Positions 48,171-59,400 of a stretch of DNA of 64,000 bases are shown in pieces. The notes below the pieces were generated by a model, which worked only from the letters and a program-made list of their open reading frames with translations, was not told the origin of the DNA and ran no database searches. Numbering within the stretch: position 1 is the stretch's first letter; the number at the start of each line of letters is the position of its first letter. This DNA comes from Meconema thalassinum (taxonomy: Eukaryota; Arthropoda; Insecta; Orthoptera; Tettigoniidae), in assembly GCA_946902985.2 (NCBI GenBank), contig OX336397.1:185012813-185076812 (forward strand), written 5' to 3'. Both the position numbers and the translations under genes were made by a program.

Positions 48171-48550
48171 ACCCCTGTTGATTAACCCCTTTTGATTGAT
48201 CTCTGTTGATGTCCTTTGGACTGGTCCCTGTTGACTAGCCCCCTTTGGACGGGTCCTTTTTAAAGGGAGTCATTTTTTTTACGGGTCCCGGAGGACGGGT
48301 CCTTGTTGACGGGTCCCTGTCGGCGGGTCCCCTTTGACATAATTTGGATAAAATGCAAGGGCCAGTCCATAGGGATCATTCCAAAGGACCCGCCACAGGG
48401 ACTCTTCAACAAGGACCCGTCCTCCGGGACCCGTAAAAAAAATGACTCCCTTCAAAAAGGACCCGTCCAAATGGGGCTAGTCAACAGGGACCAGTCCAAA
48501 GGAATACGTCAACAGAGATCAATCAAAAGGGGTTAATCAACAGGGGTCAA
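48171..48550. repeat. Palindrome centre: minisatellite arms around a 44-bp spacer
   Basis: GGACGGGTCCTTGTTGACGG-type units descend on the left and rise as the complement on the right. The unpaired spacer is 48,337-48,380. The innermost paired bases are GGCGGGTCC (left) and GGACCCGCC (right), with a 2-base difference just inside. Confidence 0.9.
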
Positions 48551-51500
48551 TCAAAGGTTAAGTTAGGCTACGGCAGCCATTTTGGAACCTTTTGATCACA
48601 CCTCGTAGGGTTAGGTTAGGTTGAGTTAAGCTATGACCACTATCTTGGGACTTAATGATCACACCTCGTAGGTTTAGGTTAGGTTAGGTTAGGCTAGGTT
48701 CAGTTAAGCTATGACCACTATTTTGAAAATTTTTTGATCGCACCTCGTAGGTTTAGTTTAAGTTAGGTTAGGTTAGGTTAAGTAAAGCTACGGCCGCCAT
48801 TTTGAAACTTTTTGATTACACGTTGTAGGTTAGGTTAGGTTAGGCTAGGTTAGGTTAAGTCGCAGTCACATTTTTGGAACTTTTTGATCACACCTCGTAG
48901 GTCAGGTTAGGTTAGGTTAGGCTACGGCCGCCATCTTGATAGGATAGGCTAGGTTAAGTTAAGCTACGGCCGCCATCTTGTTAGGTTAGGCTAGGTTAAG
49001 TTAAGCTACGGCCGCCATCATGTGTGGAGGGTGTGGAGGTGGAGGGCCTTGAACCATCCAAAACACACTACTGCACAGTTTTTGTCCTAGGGTCCTGAAA
49101 TTTATTTTTGGGGTAGAGAGGGTAAATACCTTTCATTTACGTTAAACAAACATTTTTGTAATATTCTTAGTTTCCAAAATAGAGACAATTTTGAATATTG
49201 GACTTTTTTCGGAAAAATGAAAAAAAAAAAGTTTTGTTTCAACGTTAAATAACTTAAAGAAATTTGTTTGAGTCTAGATATGACTTTTTAGAATGATACG
49301 TTTTCAAAATATCGCCTACTTTCACAATTGAACATTTTTGGATTTTGTCCCCGAGATCTGGGTCTTGGTTTGTGGGTAGAGGGGGTAAATACCTATCATT
49401 TATATCAGACACACTTTATTGTAAAATTCCTAGTTTCCAAAATATAGTCCATTTAAAAAAAATGAACATTTTTGGAAAAAATGTCAAAAATTCCATATTT
49501 TGTTCTAACGATTAAGGATATAAAAGCCATTGGTTTGAGTCTATATATGACTTTATAGGATGATTAGTTTTCAAAATGTAGTCTACTTTCCAAATATTTT
49601 TTAGAAATATTTAAAAAAATATAATATTTTTCGACTAAGAATGGGATAAACGTAGGTGTTAGAGTTAACATATGACTTTATGTGATTTTTTTTAGTTTAA
49701 ACATATAGTCTACTTTCCCCATTCACCTTTTTTTTTGAAAAAATAAATAATGTTCTTGACTAGGCATGGAATAGAGGTAAGTGTATGAGTTGAGAGTACC
49801 TTAGAGTACTTTAGTTTTCAAAATATGGCCTACTTTCCAAATATTGTTTTGGGAAAAAATTGAAGAATACTATATTTTTTGACTGAGAGTGGGATAGACC
49901 TAGGTGTTAGAGTTAGCATATGATTTGATATGATTTTTAGTTTAAACATATAGCCTACTTCCCCAATTTACCTTTTTTGAAAAATTTTAAAAATATGTAT
50001 AATGTTTTTGACTAGGCTATGAATGGAGTTGAGAGACAATCATTAACCTTAGAGTACTTTGGATTCTTGGAATTTTAGTGTGTTGTTGTTGCTTACAAAC
50101 ATGGCGGTAAGGATTATGTTACCATAAAAAAAAGGGTTGAGATTCTATCCAAGACCAAGAGAAAAATCCTCTAAATACATTGACAAAAAATAACTTGTCA
50201 AATAAGCCATTACAAATAAGGTATTAACGTAAACCACCAAAAATAAGCCACCAACATATGCCACCACTATAAGCCACCACCATAAGCCACCATCATAAAC
50301 CACCACCATTAGCCACCATAAGCCACCATCATAAGCCACCACCATAAGCCACCATAAACCACCACCATAAGCCACCACCATAAGCCGCCATAAACCACCA
50401 CCATAAGCCACTATCATAAGCCACCATAAGCCACCACCATAAGCCACCATCATAAGCCACCAGCATAAGCCACCATAGACAATTTTGGAAATTGGACTTT
50501 TTTCGGAAAAATGAAAAAAATGTTAAATTTTGTTTTAACGTTAAATAACTTAAAGAACATTTGTTTGAGTCTATATATGACTTTTTAGAATAATACGTTT
50601 TGAAAATATCGCCTACTTCACAATTAAAACATTTTTGGATATTGTCCCAGAGATCTGGGACTTGGCTTGTGGGTAGAGGGGGTAAATACCTGTCATTTAT
50701 GTCCAACACACTTTTTTGTAAAATTCCTAGTTTCCAATATATACCCCCTTTTTCAAAATGATCATTTTTGGAAAAAATGTCAATAATTCCATATTTTGTT
50801 CTAACGATTAATGATATAAAACCCATTGGTTTGAGTCTATATATGACTTTATAGGATGATTAGTTTTCAAAATATAGCCTACTTTCCGAATATTTTTTAG
50901 AAATATTTAAAAAAATATATAATATTTTTCGACTAAGAATGGGATAAACGTAGGTGTTAGAGTTAACATATGACTTTATATGATTTTTTTTAGTTTAACC
51001 ATATAGTCTACTTTCCCCATTCACATTTTTGGAAAAAAAATGTTCTTGACTGGGCATGGGATAGAGGTAAGAGTACGAGTTGAGAGTACCTTAGAGTACT
51101 TTAGTTTTTGTTTTTTTTGTTTTTTGAAAGTTTAGTGTGTTGTTGTTGTTGCTTACAAACATGGTAGTAAGCATTATGTTGTGATAAAATGGACTGATAT
51201 ACTTTCCAAGACCAAGAGAAAAATCCACTAAATGCATTGACAACATAACTTGTCAAATAAGTCAATACAAAGTGCCCAACATAAGACCCCACACATAAAC
51301 TAATACTTAAGCTGATTTGTAAAAATGTTCAACACTTGCATGGTATTACATTTTAGGTAATGCATGCGAAACATGAACTCACTTGTCTGTTGTATGAAAA
51401 GGACTAGTCAACAATGACCTGTCAACAATGGACACTGCTTGCACATTTTTAATTACTACACACCTCTCTCCACTCCCAATGCAAAATGAACATGTAAAAC

Positions 51501-52488
51501 ACAAATTGAAAAAATCCATGTTTCCATATTGACAAATAGAAAAAAAAATACATTAAACTAGAATTTTAAAAGCTGTAAATGGGAATTTGGTAAATTGACA
51601 AATGTGAAAAAAACAAATTGGAAAATCCATGTTTCTATATCATGAAATTGAAAAACTTTAAACTGACATTTTAAGAACTGTAAATGGGAAATTGTGAAAT
51701 TGATAAATGTGTAAACAACAAAATGCAAAAATCCATGTTTCCAGATTGTTAAATTGAAAAAACTTATAACTGACATTTAAAAAAAACTGAAAATGGGATA
51801 TTGGAAAATTGACATATGTGTAAACAACAAAATGAAAAAAAATGTCCGGTTGGGGTAGTGATCATGTTGTACAGTAACCTATAAGACTAGCATAAGGATA
51901 GTTGCATGACATGTAAAACACAAATTGTATAAAATCCATGTTTCCATATTGACAAATAAAAAAACATTAAAATGAAATTTAAAAAAACTGTAAATGTGAA
52001 TTTGGTAAATTGACAAATGTGAAAACAACAAATTGGAAAATCCATGTTTCTATATCATAAAATTGAAAAACTTTAAACTGACATTTTTGAACTGTAAAAG
52101 GGAAATTGTGAAATTAATAAATGTGTAAACAACAAAATGCAAAATCCATGTTTCAATATTATGAAATTGAAAAATTGAAAACTGACATAAAAAAAACTGA
52201 AAATGGGAAATTGGAAAATTGACATGTGTGTAAACAACAAAATAAAAAAATCCGTTTGGGGTAGTGATCATGTTGTACAGTAACCTGTAAGACTAGCATA
52301 AGGATAGTTGCATGTACCTTATATACTTTGTGTATGTGCATTAGCCTTTGTATTAGCTTAAGTTAGGTTTGGTAAAGTTAGATTTAATGAGGTTAGGTAT
52401 GTGACCTTGTAGTTTACTCTTTTAGGAAAATGTAAAAAAAAGTAATATCTAAAAATCAAAAAATCTTTAATTTAAAATGAAAAAACTA

Positions 52489-52530
<42 letters not shown>

Positions 52531-53127
52531 AAATTAAAACAAATCTAAAAACTAAAATGTTAAAATGTAAAATGTTAAAATGTTAAATCTAAAATCTTTA
52601 AATGAGGTTTCTGCGGGTTATGACAACACATTTATGATTTAGTCCATGTTGATGTGTGGTATCCAATTACTACTGACTTTGCATGATCATCACCCTTTGT
52701 CTTGATCAACACCTTGGGTTTCAAATTACTGCAGTGTTAGTCATAGCAATAGAACTGTGCGTTCTCTGCCATGTCAGCAACATGACACTGGAAGGAACAC
52801 CTGTGTAATATCCAATGACTGCTAACTTTGTATTATCATCACCCATTGTCTTAATGAACACGTGGGGGTTTCAAATTACTGCAGAGTTAGTCATAGCAAC
52901 AGAACTGTGAGCCCTCTGCCATGTCTGTAATATTACACAGGATATAACAAACGTCTTACTGTACATACCATCTCCTCAGTTTTAACATCTTAAGAACAAG
53001 TATTATTCTCTTTCAACTACAAATGACTCGTTAGAACACATCCATCCACCAAGTTGAATGCCTTGACCTGCTCTCAAATGGCATGTGCCTCGTGTACTAG
53101 GGTGTGTGCATTAGCCCGAACCTAACG

Positions 53128-53240
53128 TTACGTACGAACTAAACAGAATGTGAGTTGTTAGCTCTTATCATGCACGTGCACAGGTGAACACTTGTGTGTT
53201 AGGTCATATTACACATGAACTTGCATTTTCTCACGTAAGT
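53128..53240 (+). other. Arm segment with similarity to the Polinton flank
   Basis: The TACGTACGAAC...GAGTTGTTAG block (53,128-53,160) and the AGGTCAT...TCTCACGTA block (53,199-53,237) match 3,813-3,845 and 3,780-3,817. The left-arm mirror is about 40,930-41,045. CACGTGCAC between the blocks also has a counterpart at 3,741 (TGCACGTGTAC). Confidence 0.6.
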
Positions 53241-55344
53241 GCATTTCTCTGTTCCACAAGATACAAATTTGATTGCTGGATTGTAACCTGCACTGTTTAT
53301 GCGATATAGCTTTGCTAGGTAGTTCTCTACATATAGCAATTTTACCACTGCTCTACCTACGCCTTTTGCTCTTTTGACTTCCTTACAGTCTAGTGTGTGA
53401 TATACAGTATTAACTGTATATCAAACCCAGTTCACCTTTGTATTTGTAATCCAAGTAATAATTTGAAAAGTCACAAATGTAATCAGTTTTAAACGTTATC
53501 TCTGTTTTGTTTTGTTTAATATGTTTATGACATGCATATTAACCTGAAATCGAACCCTCTGGTGAAAGGCTAACAGCTTAACCACTGCACCACCATGCCC
53601 TTGTTTCTTAGTTCGACTCGTTCTAGGCCTCAGACCTGGAAATCGAGTTAAGACTATCAATACAAGAGCTAAAAGTGCTTACCACTGCAACACAAAAATA
53701 AATAAATAAATGGATAGCTGGTAACATTAGACAACCGGAAATGATTATATTTCTGTTAGCAATGCATTTCGTCATCAGCCTACTGTCTGAGCACTGACAG
53801 CAACACAGTTTAGTTTAGAACAAGCGTGTGTGTGTATTGATTATTAGCCTCATGTATTTAAAGCTTGTTGTGTGTAGCGATCATTTTGTCTCGGTAACCA
53901 CTGAGCATTTTTGTGTTTTAGCTATCCTCTTTAAACAATCAAATAAAGATAGTCTACTCTTAATTCTTGATAAATCAGAGTTTGCGTACACCGTTTCTCA
54001 TTTATTAACCCATACCTGCAACCTATACTCTCTATATACTGCAGTTTGATCTGAAAACAAGTTTTAATGGGAAAAGACTTGTCAGTCACTATACATGTAG
54101 CCTACACTAATTCTTTCTCTACCTAGCTATGTTTCATCACACATGGTAAACATCTCACATGTTCGTACCCGATTATTAGTTTATAAAATCTCAGGTCAAT
54201 GACCTTGATGTATTGGGTATTTTTGGTAAATGCATTGGCCATGGGAAAGGGTTGACCATTCTAAGTCCTATGACACCTCACATGTTAATATTCAATTATT
54301 AGTTTATAAAATCTTAGGTCAGTGACCTTGCTGTTTTGAATCTTTTGGGTAAATTCGTTGGTCATGGAAAAGGGTTGACCATCCTGAGTCCCATGACACC
54401 TCACTTGACCCTCTCTGATTATTAGTTAGCGAGATATTAACAAAAGTGTAGTTAGGCCCTTTTAACAAAAAAAAATACATTCAAAAACAAAATGTCACCT
54501 CAAGTCCAACGACCTCTAATACAAGTCCCATAGCCTTATTGGTTCATGAGATGTTAAAAAGCTAATTACCTATTAGTTTTGGATCTTTTGGTAATTTAAA
54601 AAAAACTCATCTATAAATCTGTATTCAAAAAGCCCGCCCTCTTACAAAAAAAACCAAGTGCACATGCGTAAAAACCAAAACAAATACAAACATGTTAATT
54701 CATAGTAGCGATCGGCTCTTTGCTTGCGTATCATGTGGAACAACGTTTAATTTCATTATAGCATTAGGGGTCATGAGCCTGTCAAAAGGAACCGGTCTAA
54801 AGGGATTAGTCAAAAAAGGACCCGTCAACAAGGACCCGTCCACAGGGGCTCGTCCACAAGGACCCGTCAAAAATGACCCGTTCCACAGGGACCCGTCCAC
54901 AGGGACTCGTCCACAAGGATCCGTCTACAGGGGCCTGCGTGTGTGTGCGGGGAACATACAATTACGTCAGCAAATCATCGCATCTAGTTTCAAATTTACC
55001 CACTACGGCGCGTGCAACACACAGGAAGTGCGAGGGAACATACGATTACGTCAGCGAAACATGAACTCACTTGTCTGTTGTATGAGTATCAGTTTAGTAG
55101 TGGCATCAAGCAGCAAAAGACGTTTACTTACACAATCCATCATTACGGTAAGCATTTTTTTTCTGATCATTATGGAAATCTCCTTATTAGAATAAATATG
55201 TTATAGTGGTTCTGGTCACTTATAGCTAAACTGTAATAGATATGATGTTTTTGTTTCTTTATAGGCTACTACAATAAATATTCTCAATGCTATGGGGGGC
55301 AGAACTGTTGATTAGAGAGAGAAAAAAAACTCACTGAATTACCA

Positions 55345-55581
55345 ATGCATACTCTTTTCCGTATCATTAACATTCAAAAAGTGGACACAATGTATAGTGA
55401 ACGTGTATTATGTGTTAGTGAAAATTTTCAGACATTCCTTTCTACACGTTTTAATGATATATGTCAGAAAAGTGTGCTCGAGGATCTAAATCATAGTGGA
55501 CATTCTCTATATCTAATTTATGAGGGTATAAAAAACAATGAATGTATTGCACATTCTGACTTTGAAGTTAGGTTAGGTTAG
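55345..55581 (+). other. Small open frame shared by both arms, function unknown
   Basis: A 78-codon frame with ordinary composition (M-H-T-L-F-R-I-I-N ... F-Q-T-F-L-S-T-R-F ... E-D-L-N-H-S-G) ends where the TTAGG block begins. The left-arm copy (38,590-38,790, minus) differs upstream by small indels that shift the frame, which argues against constraint. It could be a fossil exon carried by the element. I do not recognise it. Confidence 0.2.
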
Positions 55582-56168
55582 GTTAGGTAAGGTGGAATCT
55601 GGTTAGGTTAGGTAAGGTTAGGTTAGGTTAGGTTAGGTGAGGTGAAGTTGGGTTAGGCAGAATGGTAGCGATATGAATCAAAAGCCAGCTCCTGTCAGTT
55701 TTGCCTCACAAGGTTGAGTGTACCCCATTCCAACCCTCAGCCTAGAATTAAATTTCTTGACAGAGCCAGGACTCGAACTCGAGCCTCCACAGTAACAGCC
55801 AAGAATGCTAGCCACTACACCATAAAGTGGGGCAATATAAGGCTGGTCTTGATTGTACATGATCAATCAATAATTACCTCATAATAAATAATAATAATAA
55901 TAAAATTAATAAAAATAATAAATAATAATAATAATAATAAATATTTCATTTAGCAACTACATAGCCGACCTCTCCCTGCGTTCTTTTATATGCCAACATC
56001 GTATGACATGCGTGTCTTAATTTTTGCCGCCTTTCAGAAATCACTTACCATGACCAAGAGCGAACCTGCAAGCTTGGGGTTGGTAGTCCATCACGATAAC
56101 CACTCACTCACCGAGGCAAGCTATCAGTCAATAATTACCTAATAAAATTATTATTATTATTAATAATG

Positions 56169-56208
<40 letters not shown>

Positions 56209-56402
56209 TTCCATTTAGTAACTACACGGCCGACCTCCCCCTGTGACGTCATTCACTGTCTCAGAGTATGGCGGCCATTTTGCGCATTAGCCCCTGTGCC
56301 AGCTCTGACTGTCCCCTCCATAAGAATAACATAGGGCTGGTTGCGCGCGGCGGCCATCTTGCGCATTAGCCCCTGTGCCAGCTTCGGCTTATATTTCCTA
56401 CT

Positions 56403-59400
56403 GACATGGTAACGTGCTACATGTTGACTTGGTAACTTGCTACTTGTTGTCATGATAACTTGCTTCTTGTTGTCATGGTAATTTGCTACTTGTTGACTTT
56501 AAACTTGCTACTTGTTGCCGAGGTAACTTGCTACATGTTGACATGGTATCTTGCTACATGTTTACATGGTAACTTCCTATTTGATGTCATGATAACTTGT
56601 TTCTTGTTGTCATGGTAACTTGCTACATGTTGACATGATTACTTGCTACTTGTTGTCATGATAACTTGCTTCTGTTGACATGGTAACTTGCTACATGTTG
56701 ACATGGTAACTTGCTTCTTGTGGCTGTGGTAACTTGCTACATGTTGACATGGTAACTTGCTACTTGTTGCCATGGTAACTTGCTACTTGTTGTCATGATA
56801 AATGCTTCTTGTTGCTATGATAACTTGCTATATGTTGACATGGTAAACTTGCTACTTGTTGACATGGTAACTTGCTACTTGTTGTTAAGGTAATTTGCTA
56901 TTTGTTGCTGTGGTAACTTGCTACTTGTTGACATGGTAACTTGCTACATGTTGACATGGTAACTTGCTACTTGTTGCTAAGGTAAATTGCTGCTTGTTGC
57001 CGTGGTAACTTGCTGCTTGTTGCTATGATAAGTTGCTACATGTTGACATGGTAACTTGCTACTTGTTGACATGGTAACTTCTATTTTTTGCTAAGGTAAT
57101 TTGCTGCTTGTTGCTGTGGTAACTTGCTGCTTGTTGCTATGATAACTTGCTACATGTTGACATGGTAACTTGCTACTTGTTGACATGGTAACTTGCTACT
57201 TGTTTCTAAGGTAATTTGCTACTTGTTGCTGTGGTAACTTGCTGCTTGTTGCTATGATAACTTGCTACATGTTGACATGGTAACTTGCTACTTTTTGCTA
57301 AGGTAATTTGCTACTTGTTTCTGAGGTAACTTGCTGCTTGTTGTCATGGTAACTTGTTACTTGTTTCCATGGTAATTTTCTACTTTTTTCCATGGTAAGT
57401 TGCTGCTTGTTGACATGGTAATTTTTTACTTGTTGCCATGGTAATATTCTACTTGTTGCCATGGTAACTTGCTACTTGTTGACATGGTAACTTGTCACTT
57501 ATTGCCTTGGTAACTTGCAAATTGTAGCCATGATCACTTGCTACATGTTGCCATGGTAACTCGCTACTTGTTGTCATGGTATCCTGCAACTTGTTGCCAT
57601 GGTAACTTTCTAGTTGTTGCCATGGAAACTTGCCTTTTTGTTGCCTTTTAAATTTTCTACTTGTTGCTATGGTAACTTGCTACTTTTTGCAATGGAAACT
57701 TGCTATTGGTTGCCAAGGTAACTTGCTACTTGCTGCTATGGTAACTTGCTACTTGTTGCTATGGTAACTCGCTATTTGCTGCTACGGTAACTTGCTACTT
57801 TTTGCCATGGTAACTTGTTACTTGTTGCCATGTTAACTGGCTACTTGCTGACATGGTAACTTGCTACCTGTGGATATGGTAACTTGCTACTTTTTGCCAT
57901 GGTAACCTGCTACTTGTTGCCATGGTAACTTGCTAAATTCTGCCATGGTGACTTGCAACTTGTTGCCGTGGCAACTTGCTACCTGTTGATATGGTAACTT
58001 GCTACTTGCCATCGTATCTTGCTAAATTATGCCATGGTAAATTGCTACTTGTTGCCATGGTAACTTGGTACTTGTTGCCATGGTAATTTTCTACTTGTTG
58101 CCATGGTAACTTGCTACTTGTTGACATGGTAACTTGTTACTTATTGCCATGGTAACATTCTACCTGTTGCCATGGTTACTTGCTACTTGTTGACAAGGGG
58201 AACTTGTAACTTGTTGACATGGTAACTTGTTAGTTGTTGCCATGGTAACTTGCTAGTTGTTGCCATGGAAACTTGCCTTTTTGTTGCCTTGTAAATTTTC
58301 TATTTGTTGCTATGGTAACTTGCTACTTTTTGCCATGGAAACTTGCTATTGGTTGCTAAGGTAACTAGCTACTTGTTAATATGGTAACTTGTTGCCTAGG
58401 AAACTTGCTATTTGTTGCCATGTTAACTTGCTACATGTTGTCATGGTTTAGTTCTACTTGTTACCATGGTAACTTGCTACTTGTTGCCATGGTAACTTGT
58501 TACTAGTTGTCATGGTGACTTGCAACTTGTTGCCATGGTAACTTGCTACTTGTTCCCATGGTAACTTGTTTCTTGTTGCTGTGGTTACTTGCTACTTGTT
58601 GTTGTGGTAACTTGCTACTTGTTCCCATGGTAACTTGCTACCTGTGGCTATGGTAACTTGCTACATGTTGCCATTGTAACTCGCTACTTGTTGCCATGGA
58701 AACTTGCCTTTTTGTTGCCTTGTAAATTTTCTACTTGTTGCTATGGTAACTTGCTACTTTTTGCCATGGAAACTTGCTATTGGATGCTAAGGTAACTAGC
58801 TACTTGTTAATATGGTATCTTGTTGCCTAGGAAACTTGCTATTTGTTGCCATGTTAACTTGCTACATGTTGTCATGGTTTAGCTCTACTTGTTACCATGG
58901 TAACTTGCTACTTGTTGCCATGGTATGGTAACTTGTTATTAGTTGTCATTGTGACTTGCAACTTGTTGCCATGGTAACTTGCTACTTGTTCCCATGGTAA
59001 CTTGCTATTTGTTGTCCTGATAACTTGCTGCTTGTTGCTGTGGTAACTTGCTACTTGTTCCCATGGTAACTTGCTACTTGTTGTCATGATAACTTGCTTC
59101 TTGTTGCTGTGGTAACTTGCTACTTGTTGTCATGATAACCTGCTGCTTGTTGCTGTGGTAACGTGCTACTTGTTGTCATGATAACTTGCTGCTTGTTGCT
59201 GTGGTAACTTGCTACTTGTTCCCATGGTAACTTGCTACTTGTTGTCATGATAACTTGCTGCTTGTTGCTGTGGTAACTTGCTACTTGTTACCCTGGTAAC
59301 TTGCTACTTGTTTTCATGATAACTTGCTTCTTGTTGCTGTGGTAACTTGCTACTTGTTGTCATGATAACTTGCTTCTTGTTGCTATGGTAACTTGCTTCT

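Larger units (their letters stand above)
35788..48336 (+). repeat. Foldback left arm
   Basis: It pairs with 48,381-56,402 in inverted orientation. It holds two insertions missing from the right arm: 36,013-37,955 and the piggyBac at 41,856-44,492. Order from the end: GC-rich terminal segment with GCACAGGGGCTAATGCGCAA twice, (ATT)n, SINE-like units, (TAACC)n block, GGACGGGTCC minisatellite, about 5 kb of AT-rich unique and repeated DNA, a second TAACC-rich block and the central minisatellite. Confidence 0.92.
35788..56402. mobile_element. Giant foldback (palindromic) transposable element, 20.6 kb
   Basis: The two halves are reverse complements. The left arm is 35,788-48,336, the spacer 48,337-48,380 and the right arm 48,381-56,402. 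After removing two left-arm insertions, both arms are about 8.0 kb. Termini read AGTAGG...CCTACT. GACATG precedes (35,782-35,787) and follows (56,403-56,408) the element, a 6-bp target duplication in the 23-bp satellite. Arm identity is very high by eye; a 165-codon stretch (45,952-46,449 versus 50,329-50,826) differs at one codon meaning. A 6-bp duplication and AG/CT ends are Polinton traits. Other elements that make 6-bp duplications cannot be excluded, and I recognise no element-encoded transposition gene. Confidence 0.92.
48381..56402 (-). repeat. Foldback right arm
   Basis: The reverse complement of the left arm without its two insertions, about 8.02 kb. Mirrored features: TAACC/TTAGG-rich block 48,555-49,020, AT-rich direct repeats 49,080-51,300, ~110-bp repeats 51,480-52,290, empty piggyBac site 52,298-52,301, tRNA-like head near 53,546-53,606, minisatellite 54,795-54,940, TTAGG block 55,565-55,645, SINE-like units 55,670-56,215, and the GC-rich terminus. 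No gene recognised. Confidence 0.92.

Noticed and set aside
54692..55195. A 167-codon frame on the plus strand in the right arm
   Set aside because: It runs through the GGACCCGTC minisatellite, whose length is divisible by three in places; the left-arm copy differs in frame and length.
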